Assembly (NCBI RefSeq): GCF_014384995.1
Contig: NZ_JACRSY010000018.1
Location: forward strand, 21,799 to 85,798
Direction: 5' to 3'
Source: Zhenhengia yiwuensis
Lineage (GTDB): Bacteria; Bacillota; Clostridia; Lachnospirales; Cellulosilyticaceae
DNA length: 64,000 nucleotides
Both the position numbers and the translations under genes were made by a program. The notes beneath the pieces were generated by a model. That model was not told the DNA's origin, ran no database searches, and worked only from the letters and a program-made list of their open reading frames with translations. Positions 24,658 to 33,798 of the stretch are shown here, in pieces; the first letter of the stretch is position 1; each line of letters opens with the position of its first letter.

Positions 24658-25138
24658 CTTGTTCTTCTTCTATTTCCTGTGTTATCTGAGCAGATTCTGT
24701 TTGGGACACTTCCTTATCTGTAAGTTTAGCAATAAGTGCTGGCATTAATACAAGTATACTAATAAATGCTACTATAATAGCAATCTTAATCCATCCCATA
24801 GCTATATGCCACTCCACCTTATTTCGCATAGCCCAATCTGGCTGATTTTCTCTCTCAATCATCCAATACTGAAAGCGTTTCATCCACTGAAACCATCTTA
24901 TTCTCTTGAAAGACGTTGGCTCATAGGGTTTTCCCTTAAACATGTACAATCTAGATGAATTTCTAAAGAAAGGTTTATATAAAATCCACCCCGTCGTTTC
25001 CCATTCATCTACAAAATCATATTCATATTCAAGTACCCACCTAACCTTATCTGATTTAATGGTTATCATCTTACTTTTGTGTTTACTTGATAGAAATTCA
25101 GAAAAGTGCTTTTCTATCTTTTGCATCTGTGTCGCCAC
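24638..25138 (-). CDS. Hypothetical single-pass membrane protein
   Basis: Not recognised. A 166-residue protein with a basic, aromatic-rich cytoplasmic region (many Trp, for example GWILYKPFFRNSSRLY and KRIRWFQWMKRFQYWMIE), one transmembrane helix (about residues 115-138) and an acidic Glu/Gln-rich tail. The last 10 bases overlap the end of the convergent MATE gene. It has no signal peptide. The early part weakly resembles DUF2812-type regions (a guess). Confidence 0.55.
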   Translation of the reverse strand: MATQMQKIEKHFSEFLSSKHKSKMITIKSDKVRWVLEYEYDFVDEWETTGWILYKPFFRNSSRLYMFKGKPYEPTSFKRIRWFQWMKRFQYWMIERENQPDWAMRNKVEWHIAMGWIKIAIIVAFISILVLMPALIAKLTDKEVSQTESAQITQEIEEEQEKATQE

Positions 25139-25290
25139 CCTTATATCCCCCTATTTTAGATATATACATACACTATTATACATAATCCCCTACATAATCT
25201 ACATATTTTTGGCTAAATTCTTAAACTCACAAAGATTAATACATATCTTCTATCACGTATTTTAATTTTCTTACTTAAATATTTTTATAT

Positions 25291-25365
25291 AATGATCTAA
25301 ATTTATATTTGACTTTCATATAAATTCAGATTATTATTTTATTATATTTTAGATGAATATCTAAA
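25291..25365 (+). promoter_or_regulatory. Promoter with two palindromes ahead of the MFS-ArsR operon
   Basis: TTGACT (25309-25314), 17-nt spacer, TATTAT (25332-25337). The -35 lies in the loop of an inverted repeat whose arms are ATCTAAATTTATAT (25295-25308) and ATATAAATTCAGAT (25318-25331), one mismatch. A second dyad, TTTAGAT-gaat-ATCTAAA (25348-25365), overlaps the ribosome site. Both share ATCTAAA, so they are candidate operators for the ArsR-type regulator encoded in the same operon. Confidence 0.65.
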
Positions 25366-25376
25366 GGAGGATTTAT

Positions 25377-26621
25377 ATGAATATCTATAGTTCTTACAAA
25401 GATCTAAAAACAGAAAAAGAATATTGGAAACTCTTTGTTGCTAATACCATTAGCAGACTAGGTGATTCTATCGATGCTATTGCTTATAGCTGGATGGCGT
25501 ATGAAATTACAAATTCTGCTTCTTGGCTCGCTATCATTATGGGCGTAAATGCTATCCCAACTATTCTCTTTCAACCTTTAGTCGGTGCTTTGGTTGAACG
25601 TATCAACCAGAAAAAACTTATGGTCCTGACTGATCTTGGACGTGGTCTTATTGTCTTTTTAACAGCACTCTTCCTGATAACGGGTGATCTTACAGCTTGG
25701 ATTCTTCTCATTTTTACATTCCTTAATTCTACACTTGAAGCTTTCAGAATGCCTGCTGGTATGGCAGTCTATCCTAAAATTATTTCTAAAGAAAAATATA
25801 CTCTTGCAACCTCTCTTAATCAATCTATTTCCCAAATTGCTCAAATTATAGGTATGGCTGCTGCTGGATTTATTATAGGACTCATAGGTACTGGTGGTGC
25901 TATTATGATTGATGCTACTACCTTTATCATTTCTGGTATCATCCTAAGTTTTCTTAACCTTAAGCAATCAACCTCATCTGAAAAAATGGAACTGAGTTTC
26001 AAAAACTATGTGATAGATCTCAAAGAAGGCCTTCATTATTTCAAAAGTCATAAACTTGTTTTAGTCATCTGCCTATTAGGAAGCTTAATGAATGTGGTTG
26101 TATTTCCTATAGGCTCTTTCCAAGCTGTCTATATTAATGATACTTTAGGGCTTGCAGCCATTGCACTTTCTGTTTCTAGCATTGCCTTTTCCTTAGGTAT
26201 GGTACTAACTTCTTATCTTTATCCTAAAATGAGTAAACATATTCCCCGCTACAAGCTTTTTCTAGGCTCTTGGGGAATCCTTATGGTTCTTCTTATAGCT
26301 CTATCTTTAAATGGACCTCATTTTATACCTACTGTCATCTGGATTATGCTCTTCTTAACATTCTTCCTTAGTGGCTGTTCACTTGCTCTTCTTAATATTT
26401 CAGCTAATATATCTTTCATGGAACATGTAGAAGAAAATTATCTAGCTCGTATAGGTGGGTTATTTAATAGTATGGTTATGCTTGCTACGCCTATTGCCTC
26501 TTTCTTCTTCGCTCTTATAGCAAAGTTTTTAAATATAAGCCAAATCTTCCTCTTAACAGGTATCAGTGGTATGATACTCTTAATTGTAATGTACTTTAAC
26601 CAAACATTAAAAAAACTATAA
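25377..26621 (+). CDS. MFS efflux transporter (MFS_3 / DUF894 type)
   Basis: A 414-residue, twelve-helix major facilitator protein. It opens LFVANTISRLGDSIDAIAYS, the signature of the MFS_3/enterobactin-exporter-like (YfiS/macrolide) group, and has the loop 2-3 motif LVGALVERINQKKLMVLTD near residues 68-86. It probably expels a drug or small metabolite. It is co-transcribed with an ArsR-type regulator 12 nt downstream. An overlapping ribosome site and palindrome precede its ATG. Substrate unknown. Confidence 0.88.
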   Translation: MNIYSSYKDLKTEKEYWKLFVANTISRLGDSIDAIAYSWMAYEITNSASWLAIIMGVNAIPTILFQPLVGALVERINQKKLMVLTDLGRGLIVFLTALFLITGDLTAWILLIFTFLNSTLEAFRMPAGMAVYPKIISKEKYTLATSLNQSISQIAQIIGMAAAGFIIGLIGTGGAIMIDATTFIISGIILSFLNLKQSTSSEKMELSFKNYVIDLKEGLHYFKSHKLVLVICLLGSLMNVVVFPIGSFQAVYINDTLGLAAIALSVSSIAFSLGMVLTSYLYPKMSKHIPRYKLFLGSWGILMVLLIALSLNGPHFIPTVIWIMLFLTFFLSGCSLALLNISANISFMEHVEENYLARIGGLFNSMVMLATPIASFFFALIAKFLNISQIFLLTGISGMILLIVMYFNQTLKKL

Positions 26622-26633
26622 GAGGTGACTTAA

Positions 26634-27731
26634 TTGAATTACATCCTTACTGAAAATACCACGCCTTTACTAGAAGCTTTTCTTCTTTTAGGCAATATTA
26701 TTAATGACAATAATCCTAAAGAGCAACAAGAAAATTTACTTAAATGCTCTACTCCAGCAGCAACCCAAGTTGCCATGAAACTTGATACCCCTATTAAAGT
26801 TTATAACTCTGTAAAAGAACACATAAGCTCAAACTTAGATCGCTTAAACTTCTTTTTTAAAACATGGGAAGACCCTCATACTTCTCTGGCTTCTCTACTT
26901 TTTGCCTCTACCTTAGATACTTCTTTTAATGACCAACTTGCAAACTTTAAAGCTTTTTCTTCTGAAGAACGTTTTGAGTTTTTAAAAGGCTGTGTGTTAA
27001 GTGTTGGGCTAGATGAAAATATTATTGATAAGAATAACCCCGAATATGACATGATTAAAACTGAAAAAGATCTTTTTAACTGTATTGAAAAAATCAAAGA
27101 TCTTTCTTATGAACATAAATATCATTTACTTCTGCTTTATTATCATTTTGAGGATTTACTTCAAGAATTACATACCATCCTTCTTGATACACTATCCATT
27201 ATGGAACCTTTCTTTAGAGAAATGCAGATAACTATTACAGATTTTGTAGAAGATTTTAAAAGAAATTTAACTGAGCATGGTCTTTATTTCTTTGAAAAAG
27301 AGTTTGGCATAACGCTTAAATCCGATAAACTTAAAATTTATCCTACTTTTAATGGTTTTAATAATCTTATTCTAGAAAATTTCCTTGGCAGAGGTTCATA
27401 TGACCATATGTTTCTAGGTATTTATTTATTTGAAATAATACGTCTTAAAAATGATGTCTTTATGGATGAGAAGAATCTAGCGCCTTTTTTAAAAGCCATA
27501 TCCGACCCTAGTAAACTTGAAATTTTAAAACTTCTAAAATATGAAAAACTCTATGCCAGCCAGTTAGCCGAAAAGCTTCAAATTAGCAACGCAACTATTT
27601 CTCATCATGTATCTACTCTCCTTAATCTAAATCTTCTTACGTTTGAGAAAGAGCAAACTAAAATTTACTTTTCTTTAAATAAAGAAAAAGTACAGATTTA
27701 CTTAACTTTGCTTCAAAGAGTTTTTGAGTAG
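26634..27731 (+). CDS. ArsR-type winged-helix regulator with large N-terminal domain
   Basis: A 365-residue protein. Residues about 285-365 are an ArsR/SmtB-like winged helix: AISDPSKLEILKLLKYEKLY, then SQLAEKLQISNATISHHVST. The first 280 residues are unfamiliar, helical and Leu/Phe/Glu-rich, and may be a ligand-sensing or dimerisation domain. ArsR regulators of this size usually control the adjacent efflux gene. The start is TTG at 26634, chosen because GAGGTG lies 6 nt upstream and no in-frame ATG with a better site exists. It likely represses the MFS promoter at 25309-25337. Confidence 0.8.
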   Translation: MNYILTENTTPLLEAFLLLGNIINDNNPKEQQENLLKCSTPAATQVAMKLDTPIKVYNSVKEHISSNLDRLNFFFKTWEDPHTSLASLLFASTLDTSFNDQLANFKAFSSEERFEFLKGCVLSVGLDENIIDKNNPEYDMIKTEKDLFNCIEKIKDLSYEHKYHLLLLYYHFEDLLQELHTILLDTLSIMEPFFREMQITITDFVEDFKRNLTEHGLYFFEKEFGITLKSDKLKIYPTFNGFNNLILENFLGRGSYDHMFLGIYLFEIIRLKNDVFMDEKNLAPFLKAISDPSKLEILKLLKYEKLYASQLAEKLQISNATISHHVSTLLNLNLLTFEKEQTKIYFSLNKEKVQIYLTLLQRVFE

Positions 27732-27810
27732 ACCTTGTTTTTTCTAGTACATCCTCGGTATTATGTGTATAATAAGATTTAGTAAAATTAATGACATTAG
27801 GAGTATTACT

Positions 27811-28923
27811 ATGGAAAATACATTTTCAACTCTTGGCTTAGACCCATCCCTTATAGAAGGCTTGGCTAAACAAAATATCACAGAGCCTATGCCTATTCAA
27901 TCGCTTGTTATCCCTACTGCACTTGAAGGTAAAGATCTTATTGCCCAGGCCCACACAGGAAGCGGTAAAACTTTAGCTTTCTTACTACCACTCTTTACAA
28001 AGGTGGATACAAAGCAGCGTCAAACACAAGCACTTATTTTAGCACCTACTCACGAGCTTGTTGTTCAAATTCAAGAGCAAATTCGTCTTCTTGCTGAAAA
28101 TAGTAGTAAAGCTGTAACAAGCCTTACTATTATGGGGGGCATGAATATTGAAAAGCAAATTGAAAAACTTAAGAAAAATAAACCTCATATTATTGTAGGC
28201 TCAACAGGTCGTATCCTAGACCTTATGAAAAAGAAAAAGATTACTGCTCATACCATTAAAATGATTGTTTTAGATGAAGCGGATAACCTTCTAGATAAAA
28301 ATCAAAGTCATCCTATTAAAGATATTTTAAAAACCGTTATGCGTGATACGCAGATTATGCTATTTTCTGCAACGATTAATGACTTTACACTTAAAACAGC
28401 TGAAAGCTTACTAAAAGACCCCGTAAGACTTAATGCTTGCGAAGAAACTATTTTAAATCCAAACATTACACATCTTTATACGGTAGTAGAGTTTCGTAAA
28501 AAACTAGAGACACTTCGTAAAATGCTTACAACTCAGAATCCAACAAAGTCTCTTGTTTTCCTTAACAATAATCATGAAGTGGAAGTTGCCGTAAATAAAC
28601 TCGCTTTCCATGATAAAAAGGTTGGTGGCCTTTACGGCAGCCAAACGAAAGAACAACGTAAACAAACACTTGACCAATTTAGAAGTGGTAAACTAAATGT
28701 CCTTGTTTCTTCTGATCTTTCTGCACGTGGTCTAGATATTCCAAATATTAGTCACGTCTTTAGCATGGACCTTCCTCCAAGTGCTCATGACTATTTACAT
28801 CGTGCTGGTCGTAGTGCACGTGGTCATAACAAAGGAACTTCCATTTCTATCTTAACCCCAAAAGATTTAGCAACAGTTAAAGAGTATGAGAAAAAACTAG
28901 GTATTCAAATGACTGAACTTTAA
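27811..28923 (+). CDS. DEAD-box RNA helicase
   Basis: A 370-residue minimal helicase core. Motifs in order are: Q motif (IQSLVIP region), I AHTGSGKT, Ia APTHELV, II DEAD within VLDEADNLL, III SAT in FSATIND, IV LVFLNN, V SSDLSARGLDIP and VI HRAGRSARG. The length, without a carboxyl RNA-binding extension, matches the small CshB/YfmL-like helicases that act in ribosome assembly or cold adaptation. The ATG at 27811 is preferred over one 48 nt upstream because TTAGGAG lies about 8 nt before it. It stands alone and ends at a strong terminator. Confidence 0.9.
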   Translation: MENTFSTLGLDPSLIEGLAKQNITEPMPIQSLVIPTALEGKDLIAQAHTGSGKTLAFLLPLFTKVDTKQRQTQALILAPTHELVVQIQEQIRLLAENSSKAVTSLTIMGGMNIEKQIEKLKKNKPHIIVGSTGRILDLMKKKKITAHTIKMIVLDEADNLLDKNQSHPIKDILKTVMRDTQIMLFSATINDFTLKTAESLLKDPVRLNACEETILNPNITHLYTVVEFRKKLETLRKMLTTQNPTKSLVFLNNNHEVEVAVNKLAFHDKKVGGLYGSQTKEQRKQTLDQFRSGKLNVLVSSDLSARGLDIPNISHVFSMDLPPSAHDYLHRAGRSARGHNKGTSISILTPKDLATVKEYEKKLGIQMTEL

Positions 28924-28951
28924 CTAATCAAGCCTTTTCTATTACACACAA

Positions 28952-28994
28952 AAGCCTTAGCAAGCTAGAGACCTCTCTAGCCTTGCTAAGGCTT
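28952..28994. terminator. Bidirectional terminator after the helicase
   Basis: A near-perfect 19-bp stem (28952-28970 with 28975-28994, loop acct) is flanked by T tracts. It separates the helicase (+) from the convergent DUF368 gene (-). Confidence 0.8.
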
Positions 28995-29001
28995 CTTTAA
29001 T

Positions 29002-29862
29002 TTATTCTGATAGCATAGTAGCAACCTTTAACCCAAACATCAGGCAAATACATCCTATGACTAAACTTAGTATGGATACCTGCTCTATCTGGGCTACAAT
29101 TAAAATAGCCACTGGAGAACTTATAACCAGACCTAAAATGGCCCAATAGACAAGTGTTTTTGCCTTTTGGAAAAGAAATTCTATAAGCTTGGCTATTAGA
29201 AATATACCCAAGCCTACTCCTATAGCAAAGGGAATAAGCATAATAGCTGATTGTATACATGCTACAAAGTTAAATGTCACTAAATGCTTAATCACCTGAT
29301 TAATCGTTTCAATAATAGGTAAATAATACCCCATAATGGTTAAGACCATAGATCCACTCACTCCAGGAATCACCATAGTTGCTGATGCTATGATACCTAC
29401 TACAAACATTTTGATAGAACCTATAAGGCTAAGTTCTAAATCTACCTGTATGTTTTGATCCCCATTTACTAAACTTAGACCTACTACAAGGACAAACATC
29501 AAGACAAAAGCTATAATATATCTTATATTGATTTTCTTATTTTTTACATTTTTATAGAGCATAGGCACTGAGCCTAAAATTAAACCTATAAAAAATAGAT
29601 TAGTTGGCAAAGGATAATTAAGAAAAAGCCATTCTATAATAAAAGATAAACCTATAATGCCTACTACTACCCCTATCCCATATGGAATTAAAGTACGTAT
29701 GCTTTCTTTAGGTTTCTTAAACAAGTGTGTTACAGCTGAAATAATCTTATCATATATGCCCATAGATACTGCGAGTGTCCCACCGCTTACACCTGGAATA
29801 ATATTAGCAATTCCTATTATAATACCTTTAAACAATTCTTTTATGAAGTTTAAATTCCCCAT
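29002..29862 (-). CDS. DUF368 membrane protein
   Basis: A 286-residue polytopic membrane protein with about eight helices. The duplicated family motif appears as NIIPGVSGGTLAV near the start and MVIPGVSGSMVLT in the middle, each P-G-V-S-G. DUF368 proteins are proposed undecaprenyl-phosphate translocases (the DedA and DUF368 families recycle the C55-P carrier of cell-wall synthesis). The ATG at 29862 (MGNLNFIKELF) has AAAGGA at a 7-nt spacing, better than the 63-nt longer frame. It is monocistronic. Confidence 0.85.
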   Translation of the reverse strand: MGNLNFIKELFKGIIIGIANIIPGVSGGTLAVSMGIYDKIISAVTHLFKKPKESIRTLIPYGIGVVVGIIGLSFIIEWLFLNYPLPTNLFFIGLILGSVPMLYKNVKNKKINIRYIIAFVLMFVLVVGLSLVNGDQNIQVDLELSLIGSIKMFVVGIIASATMVIPGVSGSMVLTIMGYYLPIIETINQVIKHLVTFNFVACIQSAIMLIPFAIGVGLGIFLIAKLIEFLFQKAKTLVYWAILGLVISSPVAILIVAQIEQVSILSLVIGCICLMFGLKVATMLSE

Positions 29863-29986
29863 CTTACCATCCTTTAGCATTTTATATTTTGTTTTTATTT
29901 TTATTTCTAGTACTACATCTATCATTTTCTTTTCCTTAATACAATATGCCTTAGTATTTCTTAACGACTTCTTAGCAACTTGACTA

Positions 29987-30015
29987 TTGGTCTTTTTTTA
30001 CTCCTATTGTATAAT
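29987..30015 (+). promoter_or_regulatory. Promoter of the KdpD-like kinase gene
   Basis: TTGGTC (29987-29992), 17-nt spacer, perfect TATAAT (30010-30015). The kinase ATG follows at 30044 with an agaggtg site. Confidence 0.55.
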
Positions 30016-30043
30016 AAAACATTATAATTTTAGAGGTGTCCTC

Positions 30044-31132
30044 ATGCTAAAAGATATGACTTTAAAAGATTTTCTTAAAGATTGTTGCATTACTGTTACT
30101 CTCCTTATCATCGCCACTTTTTTTGCTTTCTCTTTTCATATAGCTACTAAAAACTCTCCTAACATTGGAATTATTTATATGCTTGCTATTGTTTTAATTG
30201 CAAGGCTAACTTCTGGCTACTGGTTTGGTGTTATAGCTTCTTTAGTAGGTGTTGTCTGCGTCAATTTTCTCTTTACCTACCCTTATCTAGAGCTAAACTT
30301 TATACTTACTGGCTATCCTGTTACTTTTCTAGGTATGCTTTCTATCTCTCTACTTACAAGCACAACGACAACACATCTTAAACATCAAGCGCGTATTATT
30401 ACGGAACGCGAGAAACTTCTTCTTGAAGCAGAGAAAGAAAAGATGAGAGCCAATCTACTTAGAGCCATTTCCCATGATCTCCGTACACCTTTAACCAGTA
30501 TTATCGGCTCTAGCAGTACCTACCTTGAAAATCATGAAGCTTTATCTAAGGCCCAACAAATAGACCTAGTCCAACATATTTATGAAGATTCTAACTGGCT
30601 TTTGAATATGGTAGAAAATCTTCTTTCTGTTACGCGTATACATAATGATTCTGCCTCTGTTACAACTTCTTTAGAACCCATTGAAGAAGTCGTTTCAGAA
30701 GCTGTATTTCGTCTAAAAAAAAGGTTGCCTAATGCTCATATTAAAGTCAGTGTACCTGATGAATTTCTCATGATTCCTATGGATGCTATCTTGATTGAAC
30801 AAGTTATTATTAATCTTCTTGAGAATGCCATTATTCATTCTCATAGTATTAAACCTATTGAATGCTCTGTAGATTATGATGATCATTTTGTGTCTTTTCA
30901 TATTATTGACCATGGAATTGGCATTCCCGAAAATAAACTATCTAGTCTATTTGATGGCAATTCCTATATGGACACAACGGGTTCTGATATACATAAAGGC
31001 ATGGGCATCGGCTTATCTATTTGCAAAACCATTATTATAGCCCATGAAGGTATGATCTTCGCATCAAATCATAAAGATGGTGCAAGTTTTACTTTTAAAT
31101 TACCTAGGGGGAATGAAACCAATGACTTATAA
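30044..31132 (+). CDS. KdpD-like sensor histidine kinase lacking the KdpD/Usp domains
   Basis: A 362-residue kinase. Four membrane segments form a DUF4118 domain (about residues 12-110, with the family stretch GIIYMLAIVLIARLTSGYWF), then a coiled segment, HisKA with the His of RAISHDLRTPLTSI, and HATPase with NLLENAIIHS, DHGIGIPE and GMGIGLSI. It is equivalent to the last half of KdpD; the amino-terminal K+-sensing KdpD and Usp domains are absent. No kdpFABC genes are in the window. The start at 30044 follows agaggtg; the longer upstream frame has none. It overlaps the regulator gene by 11 nt. Confidence 0.88.
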   Translation: MLKDMTLKDFLKDCCITVTLLIIATFFAFSFHIATKNSPNIGIIYMLAIVLIARLTSGYWFGVIASLVGVVCVNFLFTYPYLELNFILTGYPVTFLGMLSISLLTSTTTTHLKHQARIITEREKLLLEAEKEKMRANLLRAISHDLRTPLTSIIGSSSTYLENHEALSKAQQIDLVQHIYEDSNWLLNMVENLLSVTRIHNDSASVTTSLEPIEEVVSEAVFRLKKRLPNAHIKVSVPDEFLMIPMDAILIEQVIINLLENAIIHSHSIKPIECSVDYDDHFVSFHIIDHGIGIPENKLSSLFDGNSYMDTTGSDIHKGMGIGLSICKTIIIAHEGMIFASNHKDGASFTFKLPRGNETNDL

Positions 31133-31829
31133 ACTTTCTGTATTAGTAATTGAAGATGAAAAAAACATTTGTAATTTTATTGAAACCACCTTACAAACTC
31201 AAAACTATAAAGTTTTTAAAAGCTATTCTGCATCAGAAGGCCTCTCCCTCATAACTTCTCAATGCCCTGACCTCATTTTACTAGACCTAGGTCTACCTGA
31301 TTTAGATGGTATAGAAGTGATTCGTCAAATTCGTACTTGGTCTAATACTCCTATTATTGTTATTTCTGCTCGTAATGTAGAGAAGGAAAAGGTTAAGGCA
31401 CTGGATTTAGGTGCAGATGATTATATTACGAAGCCTTTTGGAACAGCAGAACTTCTCGCACGCCTACGTACAGCTCTCCGTCATAGTCAAACTACACATC
31501 TTTCTTCTAGTACCATTCATACTTTTCGTAACAACGAACTTAAGATGGATTTTAATAGACGTCTTATTATGATTAAAGACGAAGAAATTCATCTTACTCA
31601 AGTAGAATATAAAATCGTTTCTCTCCTTGCGAAAAATGCTGGTAAAGTTATGACTTATGATGCTATTATTACAAACATCTGGGGCCCTTATGCCGATACC
31701 AATAATCGTATTTTACGTGTGAATATGGCTAATATTCGCCGTAAAATGGAAACGAATCCTGCTGAGCCTAAATATATTTTCACTGAAATAGGTATAGGCT
31801 ATCGTATGATTGAAGAAGATCCTTGTTAA
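31122..31829 (+). CDS. KdpE-like OmpR-family response regulator
   Basis: A 235-residue regulator with receiver domain (LVIEDEKNICNFI, phospho-acceptor Asp in LILLDLGLPDLDG, Lys of ITKPF) and a winged-helix domain ending FTEIGIGYRM. The KdpE-like carboxyl end and its position after a DUF4118 kinase suggest a K+/turgor or envelope response, but no kdp operon is present. Start 31122 (MTYKLSV) is preferred since AGGGGG lies 10 nt upstream; the ATG at 31113 has no room for a ribosome site. Next comes the decarboxylase operon, with a 107-nt gap. Confidence 0.88.
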   Translation: MTYKLSVLVIEDEKNICNFIETTLQTQNYKVFKSYSASEGLSLITSQCPDLILLDLGLPDLDGIEVIRQIRTWSNTPIIVISARNVEKEKVKALDLGADDYITKPFGTAELLARLRTALRHSQTTHLSSSTIHTFRNNELKMDFNRRLIMIKDEEIHLTQVEYKIVSLLAKNAGKVMTYDAIITNIWGPYADTNNRILRVNMANIRRKMETNPAEPKYIFTEIGIGYRMIEEDPC

Positions 31830-31936
31830 GATTATGCTAAGAAACCTCCTTTTGAATTGATAAGTACATTTAAGTGGTCTATTATTGTATTGAATTTTCC
31901 AACTTTTTACTTATTAAATTTAAGGAGGTTATTTTA

Positions 31937-32209
31937 ATGGAGCCATCCAATGTATTTGTCTGTCTTATGGGCCTTGGGACTGTATTTGTTGGCTTAACCT
32001 GCATTATTATTTTGTGCCAAGTTATGAGCTTTCTGTGCATGAGAAGCGAAGCTCATAAGCCTGTTATATCTTCTGAAACACCAGCGCCAAAATCCACTTC
32101 TCCCATTCCTAATAGAGGTGAATTTGTAGCTGCTGTATCGAGCGCCATTGCTGAGGATTTAGGTGAAGATGTTTCTGCTATACGTATTATTTCCATAACA
32201 AAGCTATAG
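31937..32209 (+). CDS. oadG: Na+-pumping decarboxylase gamma subunit
   Basis: A 90-residue OadG-type subunit: one transmembrane helix at the amino end (VFVCLMGLGTVFVGLTCIII), then a Ser/Pro-rich linker and a short soluble tail (FVAAVSSAIAEDLGEDVSAI). It anchors the carboxyltransferase and the biotin protein to the beta subunit. The ATG at 31937 follows ggaggtt, so the longer frame upstream is not the start. It is the first of four decarboxylase genes with 20- to 28-nt gaps. The family is short and poorly conserved, but the context makes the call firm. Confidence 0.88.
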   Translation: MEPSNVFVCLMGLGTVFVGLTCIIILCQVMSFLCMRSEAHKPVISSETPAPKSTSPIPNRGEFVAAVSSAIAEDLGEDVSAIRIISITKL

Positions 32210-32229
32210 TTAAGAAAGGTGAGTGCAAT

Positions 32230-32580
32230 ATGAAAAAGTATAAAGTTAATGTAAATGGAACCGATTATGAAATTGTTTTAGAAGTCATCAATGAAACAGA
32301 ATGTCACACTCCTGTAACGCTTACCCCAAATTCTATTTCATCCCCTACTCCTACTGCTACTTCTCGTTCTTACCCTATTAAAAGTCCTATGCCTGGTAAT
32401 ATTTTATCTCTACATATTACACCAGGCAAACCTGTAAAAAAAGGTGAAGTCCTTATGATTTTAGAAGCTATGAAAATGGAAAATGAAATTCTTTCTCCTT
32501 GTGATGGCCAAGTAACGACTATTCATGTTACCCAAGGAACTACTGTTGAATCCGGTAGCCTCCTTTGTGTAATAGAATAA
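32230..32580 (+). CDS. Biotin carboxyl carrier subunit of the decarboxylase
   Basis: A 116-residue biotinyl protein. Residues 1-20 form a short strand region, 25-48 a flexible Thr/Ser/Pro linker, and 50-116 the lipoyl/biotinyl domain with KSPMPGNILSLHITPGKPVK and the biotinylation site EAMKMEN (Lys82). Biotin is added by BirA; BioY at the left edge would supply it. In many bacteria this domain is fused to OadA; here it is separate and sits between the gamma and beta genes. Confidence 0.93.
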   Translation: MKKYKVNVNGTDYEIVLEVINETECHTPVTLTPNSISSPTPTATSRSYPIKSPMPGNILSLHITPGKPVKKGEVLMILEAMKMENEILSPCDGQVTTIHVTQGTTVESGSLLCVIE

Positions 32581-32608
32581 AGAAGACTATGCGGGAGGTA
32601 CATAATCT

Positions 32609-33784
32609 ATGGACGCTGTTATAAATTTTCTAAATCAGACAGGCTTTTCCTTAATTCTTGATTATCCTCAAACTTTAATTATGCTAGGTATTGCCTGTTT
32701 TCTTGCCTACTTAGCTATTGTAAAAGGCTTTGAACCCCTTCTTCTTCTGCCTATCGCCTTTGGTATGTTACTAAGCAACTTGCCTGGAGCTGAAATGTTC
32801 CACGAGGCACTTTTTGAAGGTGGCAAAGTTCATTGGGATTTATTTGGAGGACAAGGTGATATTATGCCTGGTCTATTAGACTTTCTCTACCTAGGTGTTA
32901 AACTAGGTATTTATCCTTGCCTCATCTTCCTAGGCATTGGTGCTATGACTGACTTTGGTCCACTACTTGCCAATCCTAAAAGTTTGCTTCTTGGTGCAGC
33001 TGCTCAATTAGGCATCTTCCTCACTTTTGTTGGCGCTAGATATTTAGGCTTTACTCCTGCTGAGGCAGGTTCTATTGGTATTATCGGTGGTGCTGATGGC
33101 CCTACTGCGATCTATACAACGACCCGCCTTGCACCCCATCTTCTTGGCCCTATTGCTGTTGCCGCCTACTCTTATATGGCTTTAGTCCCTGTTATTCAAC
33201 CACCTATTATGAAGCTACTTACTACTAAAGAAGAACGTAAAATTCAAATGCATGAGCTACGCCATGTTTCTAAACGCGAAAAAATCGTGTTTCCTTTTGT
33301 TGTCACCATCTTCGTCGCCTTACTTGTTCCATCTGCTACACCTTTAGTAGGCACACTTATGCTTGGTAACCTATTCCGTGAATGCGGCGTAGTAGATCGG
33401 TTAAGCCAAACAGCTCAAAATGGTCTGATTAATACCGTTACTATTTTCTTAGGTATTTGTGTTGGTGCAACAGCTACAGCTGATACATTTTTAAGTCTAT
33501 CTACTATTAAGATTTTAATTATGGGTGTTACAGCCTTTGCACTTGGTACAGCTGGCGGTGTACTCTTAGCCAAATTTATGAATCTCTTTCTTAAAGATAA
33601 GATTAATCCACTTATTGGTTCAGCCGGTGTTTCTGCTGTTCCTATGGCGGCAAGGGTCTCTCAAGTCGTAGGACAAAAAGAAAACCCTGGCAATTTCCTA
33701 CTTATGCATGCTATGGGTCCAAATGTAGCTGGTGTTATCGGTTCTGCTATTGCAGCAGGTGTACTGCTTGCCTTATTTGGTTAA
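32609..33784 (+). CDS. oadB: Na+-translocating decarboxylase beta subunit
   Basis: A 391-residue, nine-helix OadB/MmdB/GcdB subunit. It decarboxylates carboxybiotin and pumps two Na+ out. The family's GIYPCLIFLGIGAMTDFG (about 100-117) and GGADGPTAIYTT (about 160-171, with the conserved Asp163 of the Na+ path) are present, and the last helix region has SAVPMAARVSQ and HAMGPNVAGVIGSA. It is 28 nt after the biotin carrier and 14 nt before the carboxyltransferase, so it is one operon. Confidence 0.95.
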   Translation: MDAVINFLNQTGFSLILDYPQTLIMLGIACFLAYLAIVKGFEPLLLLPIAFGMLLSNLPGAEMFHEALFEGGKVHWDLFGGQGDIMPGLLDFLYLGVKLGIYPCLIFLGIGAMTDFGPLLANPKSLLLGAAAQLGIFLTFVGARYLGFTPAEAGSIGIIGGADGPTAIYTTTRLAPHLLGPIAVAAYSYMALVPVIQPPIMKLLTTKEERKIQMHELRHVSKREKIVFPFVVTIFVALLVPSATPLVGTLMLGNLFRECGVVDRLSQTAQNGLINTVTIFLGICVGATATADTFLSLSTIKILIMGVTAFALGTAGGVLLAKFMNLFLKDKINPLIGSAGVSAVPMAARVSQVVGQKENPGNFLLMHAMGPNVAGVIGSAIAAGVLLALFG

Positions 33785-33798
33785 TGGAGGGATAAAAC

